Assembly: GCA_014885115.2 (NCBI GenBank)
Contig: WKLE02003619.1
Location: 1 to 14,045 of the forward strand
From: Asterionellopsis glacialis
Taxonomy: Eukaryota > Bacillariophyta > Plagiogrammaphyceae > Rhaphoneidales > Asterionellopsidaceae
Direction of reading: 5' to 3'
Length of the DNA: 14,045 nt
Below, piece after piece: positions 1 through 8,138 of the stretch. Within the stretch, counting starts at the first letter, position 1. Each line of letters begins with the position of its first letter. The notes under the pieces are model-generated. The model was not told the origin of the DNA and made no database searches. It saw nothing but the letters and a program-made list of their open reading frames with translations. Position numbers and translations under genes: made by a program.

Positions 1-56
1 TAATTTCACCATGTGCATCTTGATGTTTCTCAAAAGTGTTACCCAAAAATGATGTT

Positions 57-588
57 TTACCTAGTAATAAAATGTCTACCATTTTGCAGGTATTCTTCCC
101 CTTTTTTCTAGAATTCATCTACCATCCATACAGCAGTTAATCCAATCTTCTCAAATACTCTGAATGTCTTTGGTGGAATATCCGGTACCCAGGCTTCATA
201 TCAGAACATCCATTGTGCATAAAAATCTCTTTTTCTGTCCTGATAATTGGTAATTCCCATAGTGGATCTCCCCAAATAATGGGAATACATAAATCTGAGT
301 ATCCACATTATGAATTGTCATTGTGGGTGATAAGTATCTGGTAGGTTGGCATCTGTTGAAAGAAGAGGAATCACTTCCATCAAAGGATCCTTGTATGTTT
401 GGCTTCTTTTTTGTATTCCAAATATGAAAAATACTTGATTCTGGCAGATCAAATCCAGCTTTCCTCATTATCTCTGAAGCATTCTGTTCAACCAATTTGC
501 ACCTTTTTACATAATTGGATAGTTTTATATCCATTGGATAGCTCCTTGGAACATCCACATGCCGGTGCAACAAATAAAACTCACATTG
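57..588 (-). pseudogene. Degenerate hypothetical protein fragment, function not recognised
   Basis: A coherent minus-strand reading frame runs from 588 down to a TGA at 196-198. It encodes about 130 residues that read like a folded protein, including RHVDVPRSYPMDIKL, NASEIMRKAGFDLPES and YVFPLFGEIHYGNYQLSGQ. After the TGA the coding character continues in another frame (191 down to 111, with IPPKTFRVFEKIGLTAVW and VDEF). A TAG follows at 108-110, and the frame then runs to a TAA at 57-59. One stop plus a frameshift near 185-196 makes this a pseudogene. No methionine is visible at the upstream end, where a TAG at 589-591 closes the frame, so the true start is lost or lies in another exon. I do not recognise the family. 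It may be part of a transposable element, since its neighbours are element relics. Confidence 0.45.
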
Positions 589-591
589 CTA

Positions 592-1395
592 TCCTGTTCA
601 TTTTGTGCTAGTTTTGAAACAATCTTGTCATTTTTTTGTTTCTTTTTCCAACAATGTAGTTTTCTCCTTGACAATTATCAATCAAACATTTTAATCATTG
701 TAAATTTTATGTAGGTATATCTGAGCACACTGTGGTCTTTGTTCAATTTGATGATTGACTAGCCACTCAAAACCAGTGCTCAACTTATTAGGTTTTTTTT
801 ATTTCTTTGTCTGCATTCCAGTAGAGTATCAGTGTCCACACCTCCCCTCACTTAGTAATTTGAGCAGTATGGCTTTTTTATTTCCTTTTATGGCAGGGTA
901 CTTTGGTACCAAATCACCAAAATAGTGTTGTTTCAATGAAGGGGGCTTTAAAAAAGGGGGGACTTTAAAATTACTTTGTACAATATGGTACTGTATTCAT
1001 GTACATATATGTCCTCACAAACATTGTGACAATTCTCACAGCTTGCACTCAGAATTAGATGTATTCTACACAGGGGAGATCATGGTGAGCACAAATTATC
1101 CTTTTGTAATAGTCTTTTGAATATTACAATCCTGTATTTACAGAATAATAAGTGCTGTCATCTGCTGCATTTTTTTATTTGTATGGCAAACTAAAAGCCC
1201 ATACCAACATATCACCTGAGGTAGAGGACAGTACCAAAAAATCACCATTTTCCAAGTACGATTCTTTCAAATCATTGTAGGTACAGGGGAACAACAGAGT
1301 TGTTTCGCTTTTCATTTCCATGTTGTGAACTTTATCCATTGTACATCCATGACAGAACAACTTATTGCCCACAATGTTTTGGTCCAAACCACCTA
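592..1395. other. AT-rich stretch with no supported gene
   Basis: Both strands are broken by frequent stops. The only open stretch (1175-1387, minus) is about 70 residues long and resembles nothing I know. It may be decayed sequence downstream of the Copia-like Gag fragment on the same strand. A small imperfect duplication of a G-run followed by CTTTAAAA lies near 940-970. No promoter or RNA gene could be supported. Confidence 0.5.
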
Positions 1396-1959
1396 CTACA
1401 TTTTGTGGAGTTTGTCATTTTCTTCAAGATCAAATGGTGTGATATTGCCATAATTGGAGTATAAATGATCAAGAATGTTGCAGATGGTGACATTAGCAAA
1501 ACCTGTGTAGCAATTGGCAAGGCCTTGAATATAAATAGGTTTGACTGCCTTAGAAAGTTGGTTTTTAAGTGCATCTTGGAGTGTGTTGTACTCTTTCCAG
1601 ATGCATTTGCATTCCGTGTAGCTGCATTCAATAGCACATATCTGAGCTTGTGTTGAGTTTGCTGGGAAGACAGCATTGGGGCCAGGGTTGGTTGGAGTAT
1701 TGAATGCTGTGTTGATTATGCTTGCATACACTGTGGGTGACAAGGTGATGGCTAAGTATCCATGTTGGCTGCCTCCGAGTTCAGATGGGATGGAAGCTGC
1801 ATTACAATTGAGTAATTTGTGTGCAGCTGCAATGGTTTCATACAAAGGATGGTCAGATATAGGGTCTAATGTGGGGTGTGGAAAGCTTTCTGTGAGGCTT
1901 TTGATAGTGACAGAGGAGGAAATGGTAGCATAGTGATGATGTCTGTCTGCTTGATAGTG
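1396..1959 (-). pseudogene. Copia-type retrotransposon Gag-like N-terminal fragment
   Basis: The minus strand is open from 1959 (just after a TGA at 1960-1962) down to tandem TAG stops near 1391-1396, about 187 residues. Visible landmarks in order are SFPHPTLDPISDHPLYETI, AHKLLNCNAASIPSELGG, SQHGYLAITLSPTVYASI, FNTPTNPGPNAVFPANSTQAQI, LANCYTGFANVTICNILDHLY and ITPFDLEENDKL. This order (H-P-x-Y-x-T-I, then N-A-x-x-I-x-S-x-L-G-G, then a helical stretch ending in LEEN) matches the Gag N-terminal region of Copia-type LTR retrotransposons as I know it from stramenopile genomes. In an intact element Gag would form the cytoplasmic particle that holds the RNA. Here no protease, integrase or RT follows, and the frame ends at double stops, so it is a truncated relic. 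No LTRs were identified. Confidence 0.6.
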
Positions 1960-2107
1960 TCATGCAGAGCATGATGGTGAAAGGTATTAATTACATCTGA
2001 TGAAGAGAAAAACACAGGAAGTGGTGTTAAACATGATGTAATCATTATTCTGCTGGGATTTGAACCTGAGGACCATTTTGGCCATTACACTTCCAGTTGC
2101 TCTCCTG

Positions 2108-2133
2108 GAGGATCCGGGAATTTTGAGAAAACG
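2108..2133 (+). repeat. Short direct repeat, copy 1 of 2
   Basis: A 26-nt sequence beginning GAGGATCCGGGAATTTTGAG recurs at 2254-2279 with a single difference (CCGGG versus CCAGG). The copies are 146 bases apart in the flank of the Copia-like fragment. They may be remnants of a duplicated terminal sequence, but nothing else supports an LTR. Confidence 0.7.
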
Positions 2134-2253
2134 GGTGACAGACAGATCATTTAGTCAATAATCAGCCGTTACAGAATGCTTTCCATGCACCAGTCTGCTT
2201 TTGATTCTGGCCATCTGTCAACACCGGACAGAAAAACAATACCGGGAGCTTCT

Positions 2254-2279
2254 GAGGATCCAGGAATTTTGAGAAAACG
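2254..2279 (+). repeat. Short direct repeat, copy 2 of 2
   Basis: This is the second copy of the 26-nt element at 2108-2133, identical except for one G-to-A change. The surrounding bases do not match, so the duplicated unit is short. Confidence 0.7.
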
Positions 2280-2382
2280 TTTACAAAAATAAACAATATA
2301 CAACATACCGTCATTGAATATATGCATAACCCACCAGCTGGCTTTGACTCCAACCAACTGTTTAGGAGAGAAAATTACTTGT

Positions 2383-2594
2383 GTTACTTTATTGTTTATG
2401 GATAAAGTATAGAGTTACTTTATCGTTTTTGGATAAACTAACTCTCTACTTTCTCGTTTTTGGATAAAGTAGCTTGTACTTTCTTGTTTTTGGATAAAGT
2501 ATAGAGTTACTTTCTCTGTTTTGTATAAAGTACAGAGTTACTTTATTGTTTTTGGATAAATTATAGAGTTACTTTATTGTTTTTGGATAAAGTA
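2383..2594. repeat. 31-bp minisatellite, seven copies
   Basis: Seven successive copies of a unit close to ACTTTATTGTTTTTGGATAA plus AGTATAGAGTT. The ACTTT word starts at 2386, 2417, 2448, 2478, 2509, 2540 and 2571, giving spacings of 31, 31, 30, 31, 31 and 31 bases. The middle copies are more diverged (ACTCTCT, CTTGT, CTCTGTTTTGT variants) than the outer ones, the usual picture for a slippage- or recombination-grown array. The unit has no reading-frame constraint, since 31 is not a multiple of three, and no protein function is suggested. Confidence 0.92.
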
Positions 2595-2845
2595 GCGCAA
2601 GCTTTTTCCAAACAGAAACCAAACTGGACTCAAGTTTGGGTTTGGGTTTGGTTCAATGGTCAGTGTGTCCATTCAAAAAGCAAACACGATTTTTATGTTC
2701 CCTCCACCAAAAGGGGCACACACAACAACAAACCTGAATGCCCACCACGTCTACAAAAATCTTATGACACACGGTTTGTAATCATACACAACCGCACATC
2801 ACCTTCATTCTTCCATCATGCATCTTTGCTCTGCTGCAGAGTTTT

Positions 2846-3709
2846 TTGTTTGTTGGGCTTGACTTGGCAAGACATGGTCAACATCAATCTCAAGACACCA
2901 AGATCATGAGATTTAGAGCAAGTTATGGTGTAGATCTGACAACTTGCTCCCTTACATATGAAACACTCCAGACTGAATTCGAGGGAACCACTCCTCTTCC
3001 AGGTGCAAAACTCAAACATCTTTTTCTAATGCTGAACTGACTGAAATGTTATTCTGCAGAGGCATGCTTGGCCAGCTCTTGGAGCACAGTTTCTTCTGAT
3101 GAAAAGACCATACAAGGAATCGTTGAGGATTATTCTGAAGCAATTGCTCTTCTTCATGTGCAGACGTTCATTTTTCCTGGTGACAAGGGGGCTGATTGGG
3201 ATGAAGTTCTTATAGGTACAGTTGATGGGACACATGGTCGTATCCAAGAACAAAGGAAATTACCTTCTTCAAAGTGATTCTTGCATAAGTTCAACAGTGC
3301 TGGCTTGGTGTATGAAGTGGCAATTGGCATTTTCAGGAACCAAGTTTGCTGGATCAATGGTCCATTCCCAGCATCGCAGTCAGATAATAAAGTTTTCAGC
3401 AAAAATGATGGCTTGAAGAGTAAAATCCCAAATGGAAAAAAAGTGATAGCAGATGGTAATTATCAGACACGGTAGAATGCCAATGTTGTTAGTGGATGAT
3501 ATGAACATGACTCAACCGAACTGAAAAAAAAACTTAAAAAAAGAAGAGCTTTGGCACTTCAAGAGACTTTCAACAGTTGTCTAAAAAGTTTCCAAATTCT
3601 TGGTACAACTTTCAGACATGGTCTGCAAAAACACAAGGCATGTTTCTTTTCTTTTGCTGTTTTACAACAATATGAAATGGAAAATGGACAACCACTGTTC
3701 CAAGCATAG
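2846..3709 (+). pseudogene. PIF/Harbinger-like DDE transposase relic
   Basis: One reading frame carries a whole transposase-like protein of about 280 codons, interrupted by TGA 3038-3040, TGA 3275-3277, TAG 3473-3475 and TGA 3497-3499. The N-terminal part has RFRASYGVDLTTC and a helical LKCYSAEACLA segment. The core has TVDGTHGRIQEQRK (first Asp), then FNSAGLVYEVAIGIF, INGPFPASQSDNKVF (second Asp) and IPNGKKVIADGNY. The C-terminal part has LALQETFNSCLKSFQILG (candidate Glu), TFRHGLQKHKA and QQYEMENGQPLF before a TAG at 3707-3709. This layout is that of the DDE_Tnp_4 family (PIF/Harbinger, IS5-related), which cuts and pastes DNA elements in the nucleus. Two TGAs (3038 and 3275) sit where I expect a conserved Trp. 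The partner Myb-like protein and the terminal inverted repeats were not found. Confidence 0.78.
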
Positions 3710-4182
3710 CAAATAAGTTGTGAATGAATTGTTAGACATGCATGATATTAATAAACCTAAAATTGAAAATAACATACATTCTTTTTATGATCTCTGTCAC
3801 TGTACACCAGGATCCCAGAAAGCAACATCGTTATATTCTTGAAATGTTTATCTCGTTGATAATACAATGAACTCTTTAGGAATACATGATTAGAACAAGG
3901 ACGCTTTTGTTACACTACTGCACAAATCATTACAGTGGCACACTTCACAATGAATCTGGAATGCGCATTATCCCTTTCCCTTTTATAAGAACAAAGAAAA
4001 ATGGAATTAACTACTGTAAGAAAGATCACATGGCGCATCATAGTAAAACTTGATTCTAATGTGCTAGCTTTGAAAGATAGCATAATACATCAAAAGTAAT
4101 AAAGTAGAATCAATGTTATTTCTTGGTTGACTTAACAACCAACCATTTTTAAAAGTACTGCAATATAATAGATATTCCTATT
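3710..4182. other. AT-rich stretch with no supported gene
   Basis: This follows the transposase relic and holds no coherent reading frame on either strand. An AATAAA word at about 3750 lies some 40 bases after the transposase stop and could be a remnant polyadenylation signal, but such words are common in sequence this rich in A and T. Nothing else is supported. Confidence 0.5.
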
Positions 4183-4919
4183 TTAGTAAATGCTAATCAC
4201 ACTACTTTTTATTCTTGTTCCTCTTCTTACTGTCAAGGCTTGCCAGATACGCCTAACAATCCTCTGATTCTTTTTTGCTTGCTTGCTTGCTTCCTTTCCT
4301 GCGCTGGGCATGTGCTTTGACTTCATTGCCTTTTTTGCAGCCAATATGGAGCTTTGCGTTGTTTGTCTTCTTCCTGATACACATGTGTGTGTACTTGCTT
4401 TGGTGGAAAGGTTTTTAATGGAAGATTTGATTCCCAAACATCCAATGGTTTCAACTTCCCAGTGAGTCCATCGTGCTCTTCAACCAGCTCTTTGACACAT
4501 GCTTGTGCTTCTGTCCTATCCCATTGTTTCTTTGCTCCTTTTGGAGGAGTCAATGTTTTGTAGATTTTCATATCATTGATGCATGCTTTGTAATCTGTCT
4601 CTGCAGCAGCTTTTAGATCTTGGTGTTTTTTTTTTCGGAGTTCATTGAGGTTGGTTCAGAATGGAATGTAATCCACAATTCTGTACTATTCCTGTGTATG
4701 CATCCAGAGTTCTCTAGGAGGGTCCACCTTTGTATCCAATGACACTTTACCAGAGAGAATGTCTTTCTGCAGTAGCTCTTTAGCTACTTTCCAAGCATCA
4801 CCCATGCCAACAGAAAAAATGAGTTCTTTTTTGCAGAAAATGTAGTTGATTGTTGTCACAACATTGCTGCGTCGGTAGTTTCCCTTGCATGAATCATCAA
4901 AACATGACTCAATTGTCAT
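4183..4919 (-). pseudogene. Degenerate hypothetical protein with two W...LW-type units
   Basis: One minus-strand frame runs from 4919 down to 4323, broken by TAG (plus positions 4686-4688) and TGA (4656-4658). Unit 1 reads AWKVAKELLQKDILSG, VDPPRELWMHTQ, then YRIVDYIPF. A linker rich in Lys and Ala follows (LRKKKHQDLKAAAETDYKAC). Unit 2 reads QWDRTEAQACVKELVEEHDG, LKPLDVWESNLPLKTF and VHTHVYQEEDKQRKAPYW. After this, a run of six A (about 4335-4340) probably marks a one-base slip, because the basic tail (KAMKSKHMPSAGKEASKQAK) continues in the frame that ends near 4183. The W..A..LL..DI..G....P..LW pattern resembles a hypothetical protein family I associate with diatoms, whose function I do not know. 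The TGA falls where an Arg would fit (PF-x-TNLNELR). The start is uncertain. Confidence 0.5.
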
Positions 4920-4996
4920 AGTTGATTGACGTCACAACACAGCGGTGGCAGTCATTTCCTGTGAATTAATCGTGAAATGACTCAATTGTTGTGGCA
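4845..4996. repeat. Diverged 76-bp tandem duplication
   Basis: Two adjacent units begin GTTGATTG at 4845 and 4921, share GTCACAACA about ten bases in, and contain ATGACTCAATTGT near their ends. The rest has diverged by substitutions and small shifts. The first unit covers the upstream end of the minus-strand pseudogene at 4183-4919, so the duplication may have arisen within or beside that gene. Confidence 0.65.
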
Positions 4997-5044
4997 CAGG
5001 ACTTTCCCATGAATTGACTTGTTTCTTTTATTTCATTTTTGGCA

Positions 5045-5689
5045 ATGCCAATAAAAACTCGTTCACAACAGCAGAAGGACCACCACCACCAGCAGCACAA
5101 ACAACAACAGGAAATCCTGTTGCCAGAAGTCCTGTTGCCACCAATAAAAACTTGTTCACAACAACAGAAGCCTTTGTTAAGCTCACCAGGGGGAAAGAGA
5201 AGAGTGCAGGTCAACAGAGGTAATTGTAAAACAGCGCCTGACAACAAGAGGTTGCTTGCCATTCTTCAGTCCCCATATATTCATTGTGCCAACAAGACAG
5301 TGTTTGGCAAGTATCCTGAGGTTTTTACTGCAGAAACACCTAAAGCAAGACTAACAAAGGTAAAAACGTATAAGTATCTGAAGAGTCTTGTTCTCAAAGG
5401 AGTACTGGATATTGGTATGTGTGCTGCTGTGATGCTGCAATGCTGCAATGCTGCCTTTTATTCTTGCTTGTCTCACCTTGCCGTGTCATCTCAATCTTGT
5501 CCAGGCAATGAAAACAAAGTAGAGCAAGACGGACAACAAGAGACCTCAGTTTCAGATAAGTGCAACAACGACAAGCAACAAGAGAGCTCGTCACACTCCT
5601 CATCAGCAAGCCCTTTGTCATCTTCCTTGAGCTCTTCACCTTCTCATTGGTATTCCTCTTCACCTACCATAACAAAAATGAATGTCTGA
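5045..5689 (+). CDS. Hypothetical Q/H- and Ser-rich protein with an intron
   Basis: I place the start at the ATG at 5045 (MPIKTRSQQQK), the first methionine of the frame. The first 45 residues are low-complexity, rich in Gln and His, and include an internal repeat, PIKTRSQQQK (5048-5077) and PIKTCSQQQK (5141-5170), 93 bases apart. A more ordered stretch follows: NKRLLAILQSPYIHC, KTVFGKYPEVFTAETPKARL and KVKTYKYLKSLVLKGVLDIG. At 5415 a GTATGT donor interrupts the Gly codon. A pyrimidine-rich CCAG acceptor ends at 5504 and restores the frame. The tail is polar and Ser-rich up to a TGA at 5687-5689. The intron is 90 nt without in-frame stops, so translation through it would also be open. Function is unknown. 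The reading frame at 5774-6280 may be a further exon. Confidence 0.5.
   Translation: MPIKTRSQQQKDHHHQQHKQQQEILLPEVLLPPIKTCSQQQKPLLSSPGGKRRVQVNRGNCKTAPDNKRLLAILQSPYIHCANKTVFGKYPEVFTAETPKARLTKVKTYKYLKSLVLKGVLDIGMCAAVMLQCCNAAFYSCLSHLAVSSQSCPGNENKVEQDGQQETSVSDKCNNDKQQESSSHSSSASPLSSSLSSSPSHWYSSSPTITKMNV
5415..5504 (+). other. Probable spliceosomal intron, 90 nt
   Basis: It begins GTATGT and ends in a pyrimidine-rich tract closing with TTGTCCAG, both close to eukaryotic splice consensus. Removing it keeps the frame (phase 1, Gly codon rebuilt from G and GC). It deletes a Cys/Ala-rich stretch (MCAAVMLQCCNAAF...) that looks unlike the flanking polar protein. Its GC content and trinucleotide repeats (GCTGCAAT twice) also differ from the exons. 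Confidence 0.6.
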
Positions 5690-5773
5690 AGTAGCAAAAG
5701 TCGTGACTTCCGTGGTGTTCACAAATCAGAACATCCTCTACACTATAATTTTTTGATCAGGACAAGCAACTAG

Positions 5774-6280
5774 TGTGCCTGGAGTGACAATTTTGGAGCT
5801 GGAACAGTTCCAAAGGATGACTTTGCTCTAGTCAATGATAAGGAGTGGATGAAAAAAAAAGACAATGAAGGAATCATAATTGTTTTTTTTAGGGACAGCT
5901 TGCATGATGATATTATTGATGCTCTCAACAACTACCACCACGAAGTGGAAGAGGAACGTGCTGCAAATGGTATCAATTCTGCATTGTGTTACACTACAAT
6001 GGTTGTTGAGTTTGAAGACGACATTGAACTCTCCTCCAAAATTCTTAACGTTGTTGATGAAGACACAGAAGTCCCAGGTTTGGTATTCAAAGATTGCTAT
6101 CCAAGACAAGTCCTTAGGCGTGAAGTGGATGGCACAACGAAGATGCTTCAGGAGTATCACAAACGTTTTTTTGTTGGTTTCAAGATTGCAACAGTTGACC
6201 TCAGGATTATCAAGAAGGGTGCATTTAGTGCTGCACTTGGAGGGCTAGCCACTCAGCTTTATGATCTTTACTTCTACTAA
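5774..6280 (+). CDS. Acidic hypothetical protein, possibly a 3' exon
   Basis: The frame is open from just after a TAG at 5771-5773 to the TAA at 6278-6280, about 168 codons. The first methionine (5849) starts late, and protein-like sequence is already present before it (NFGAGTVPKDDFALVNDKEW). The preceding CTAG at 5770-5773 could be a 3' splice site following a T-rich tract, so this may be a downstream exon of the gene at 5045. Landmarks are FRDSLHDDIIDALNNYHHEVEEE, TTMVVEFEDDIELSSKIL, LVFKDCYPRQVLRREVDG and FFVGFKIATVDLRIIKKGAF. There is no signal peptide or transmembrane segment. The codon pattern is coherent and there are no internal stops, in contrast to the transposon relics nearby. I do not recognise the family. 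A T8 run at 5881-5890 could hide an indel or an acceptor. Confidence 0.5.
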   Translation, partial: CAWSDNFGAGTVPKDDFALVNDKEWMKKKDNEGIIIVFFRDSLHDDIIDALNNYHHEVEEERAANGINSALCYTTMVVEFEDDIELSSKILNVVDEDTEVPGLVFKDCYPRQVLRREVDGTTKMLQEYHKRFFVGFKIATVDLRIIKKGAFSAALGGLATQLYDLYFY

Positions 6281-6518
6281 AAAATGAGGATTTTGGAATC
6301 AGTCCTATTATGTCCTACCTGGTATGTTCTTTGTTTGGACATACTATTCTGTTTTTGACAGACCCCCATGACACTTGCAACTTTTACTGGTGCATGTGGA
6401 TTTATTACTGCAGTATCATTTGTAGAACCCTCTAAGTATCATAGTAAAGCAGATATTGTTGCATGCATGTGTCCAAACATTTTTTCTAGGTAACATACTT
6501 ACTGCAGGTTGCAGGGAT

Positions 6519-6668
6519 GTTACTGACCGGGTTAAGGAAATAATTAAATAGGGCAACTTTCCTGGTCTCATGCGATTGAGTAATTGCTAAGGGATAGTTA
6601 CTGACCGGGTTAATGAAATAATTAAATAGGGCAACTTTCCAGGTCTCATGCGATCAAGTGAATGCTAA
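6519..6668. repeat. Tandem pair of 72-nt repeats, period 78
   Basis: Copy 1 (6519-6590) and copy 2 (6597-6668) both begin GTTACTGACCGGGTTAA and end GCTAA. They match at about 66 of 72 positions by eye, with most differences in the last 20 bases. The six bases between them (GGGATA) resemble the bases before copy 1 (GGGAT), so the true unit is about 78 bases. A shared inner segment reads ATAATTAAATAGGGCAACTT. No gene lies in it. Confidence 0.9.
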
Positions 6669-8138
6669 AACCCCAGCAAAATGGTTCATCACCACAATGA
6701 CAATGATCTTACTTTGAAGTCTTCTTCCTCATGAAATACATTACTTGGATAAACACCAAAATATGTAATATTTAATCGACGCCTCTGGTGTTGATAGATG
6801 CAAACATAATTTGAAAAAAAGAAGTGCACGTGGAAATAGAAACATTCAAAAGCACGATACACACACCAATAAAAGTGCACAATGATCACAAAAAACATGC
6901 ACAACCATCTTGCAGAATAATTTATAAATATTAGAATTAGAATTAATTTTGTTCTTGTTGGTCTGTTGGTCGTTGAGTTATGGTTATGGTAATGTATGTC
7001 TTGCATGCGTTTTGTTTTATTTTCAAATTTATTTCTATTCTTGTTGTTCTATTCTGGCTTCCACTAATGTACAATTATCAAATACACCAACAGATGCTTC
7101 TATGTTATATATTCTAGTTAGATTAATTTATTTGAAAAGATGACTGTTGATTTTTCATTTGTAGTATACTACATACAGTAGTAGGGTTCAAACAAGAATT
7201 TTTTTCTAACTCCATGTAAGTTCAAGGTTGGCGTGTCAATAACAAACTCAAAAATCATCATATTTTTTCACCATCTCCAATTTCCTTTTTCTGAACTTTT
7301 GATTCTTGAGGTGGGTTAGAAATTCTGCTTCCCAACAAAAGTAAAACTGCACCAAAGCTAAAACTTGAAATCTTGGTCCCTTTTTGTAACAGCAGATGTA
7401 ATTTTTTCAATTTTTAAGGGCATCCCATGAATGATTTTTGGAAGGTTGGTAGCGGATTCTGGCATGTAAAAATGAAATTTAGACAATAAAAAAGATGAAT
7501 AGTTAGAGAAACAAAAAAATGTGATGAAAAGACAGTGGGACAGCATTCATTAACACTCAAAATCACTATGAAAATAAGTTTTGTCAAGTGCACCACAACA
7601 ACAGCCCAAATTAATCTTCAAGACACACTCAGAACACAATGACCTACCATCATCACTTTATACTATTGATAAATGTGTGGTAGCGACGAGGGTGCATCAA
7701 AGTGCTTTGCTGCATTGCTACCATGTGTTATAATGCCATTGTCCATGGTGTGCAACAACAAGTGAATTCTAAGCAGCGCAGTGCAGCACAAACAAGGAGT
7801 TATAAAGCAGACAAACAAACAAAGAAGAGTTATACAGCATAAGCTAGATACTGACAAATACATGTAGCAAATGACATAGCTGAGACAAAAAAAAGAGCAA
7901 GCACTAAAAGGTTTGTAGCGTGAGCAGTACACAATCTCCACGACCAAACGTTACAGAAAAATCTGCCCCTACAGTTAGCAGACAACCAGTAGCTATGCCC
8001 ATCAACTTGCGTGTTGCAAAACGCTGAAAGATTACAAACCTTGTAGCAACAGCAATCGTTGAATGATCACTTAAATTCAAAGCAAGAGAACTGCTTCAAC
8101 ACTCAAGGTATTGACTGCAAGAAAAAACTTTAAAGACA
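6669..8138. other. AT-rich region without recognised genes; includes 5' flank of the retrotransposon
   Basis: No frame on either strand carries a recognisable protein. The open stretches are Phe/Tyr/Ser/Cys-rich minus-strand translations of A-rich DNA, typical of chance frames. The DIRS-like element must begin somewhere before 8139, but I could not identify its terminus. The last 500 bases are purine-rich on the plus strand (repeated AACAAAC-type words near 7800-7830), unlike the T-rich DNA before about 7150, and could be the element's leader. Confidence 0.45.

Noticed and set aside
1175..1387. Minus-strand open frame of about 70 residues.
   Set aside because: It has no recognisable motif and lies just beyond the double stop of the Copia-like fragment. 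Chance or decayed sequence is the simpler reading.
2050..2095. A tRNA-like signature on the minus strand (GGTTCAAATCCCA, matching a pol III B box) suggesting a tRNA or tRNA-derived SINE.
   Set aside because: The flanking bases do not form a T-stem (only two pairs), there is no acceptor stem, and the nearest A-box-like word is far too close.
2383..2594. CRISPR-like array, because of regularly spaced short repeats.
   Set aside because: The repeats are directly contiguous with no unique spacers, and the context is eukaryotic. It is a minisatellite.
7358..7947. Minus-strand open frames rich in Phe, Ser, Cys and Leu, resembling membrane proteins.
   Set aside because: They are translations of A-rich plus-strand DNA without good starts or motifs. 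The hydrophobicity follows from base composition.
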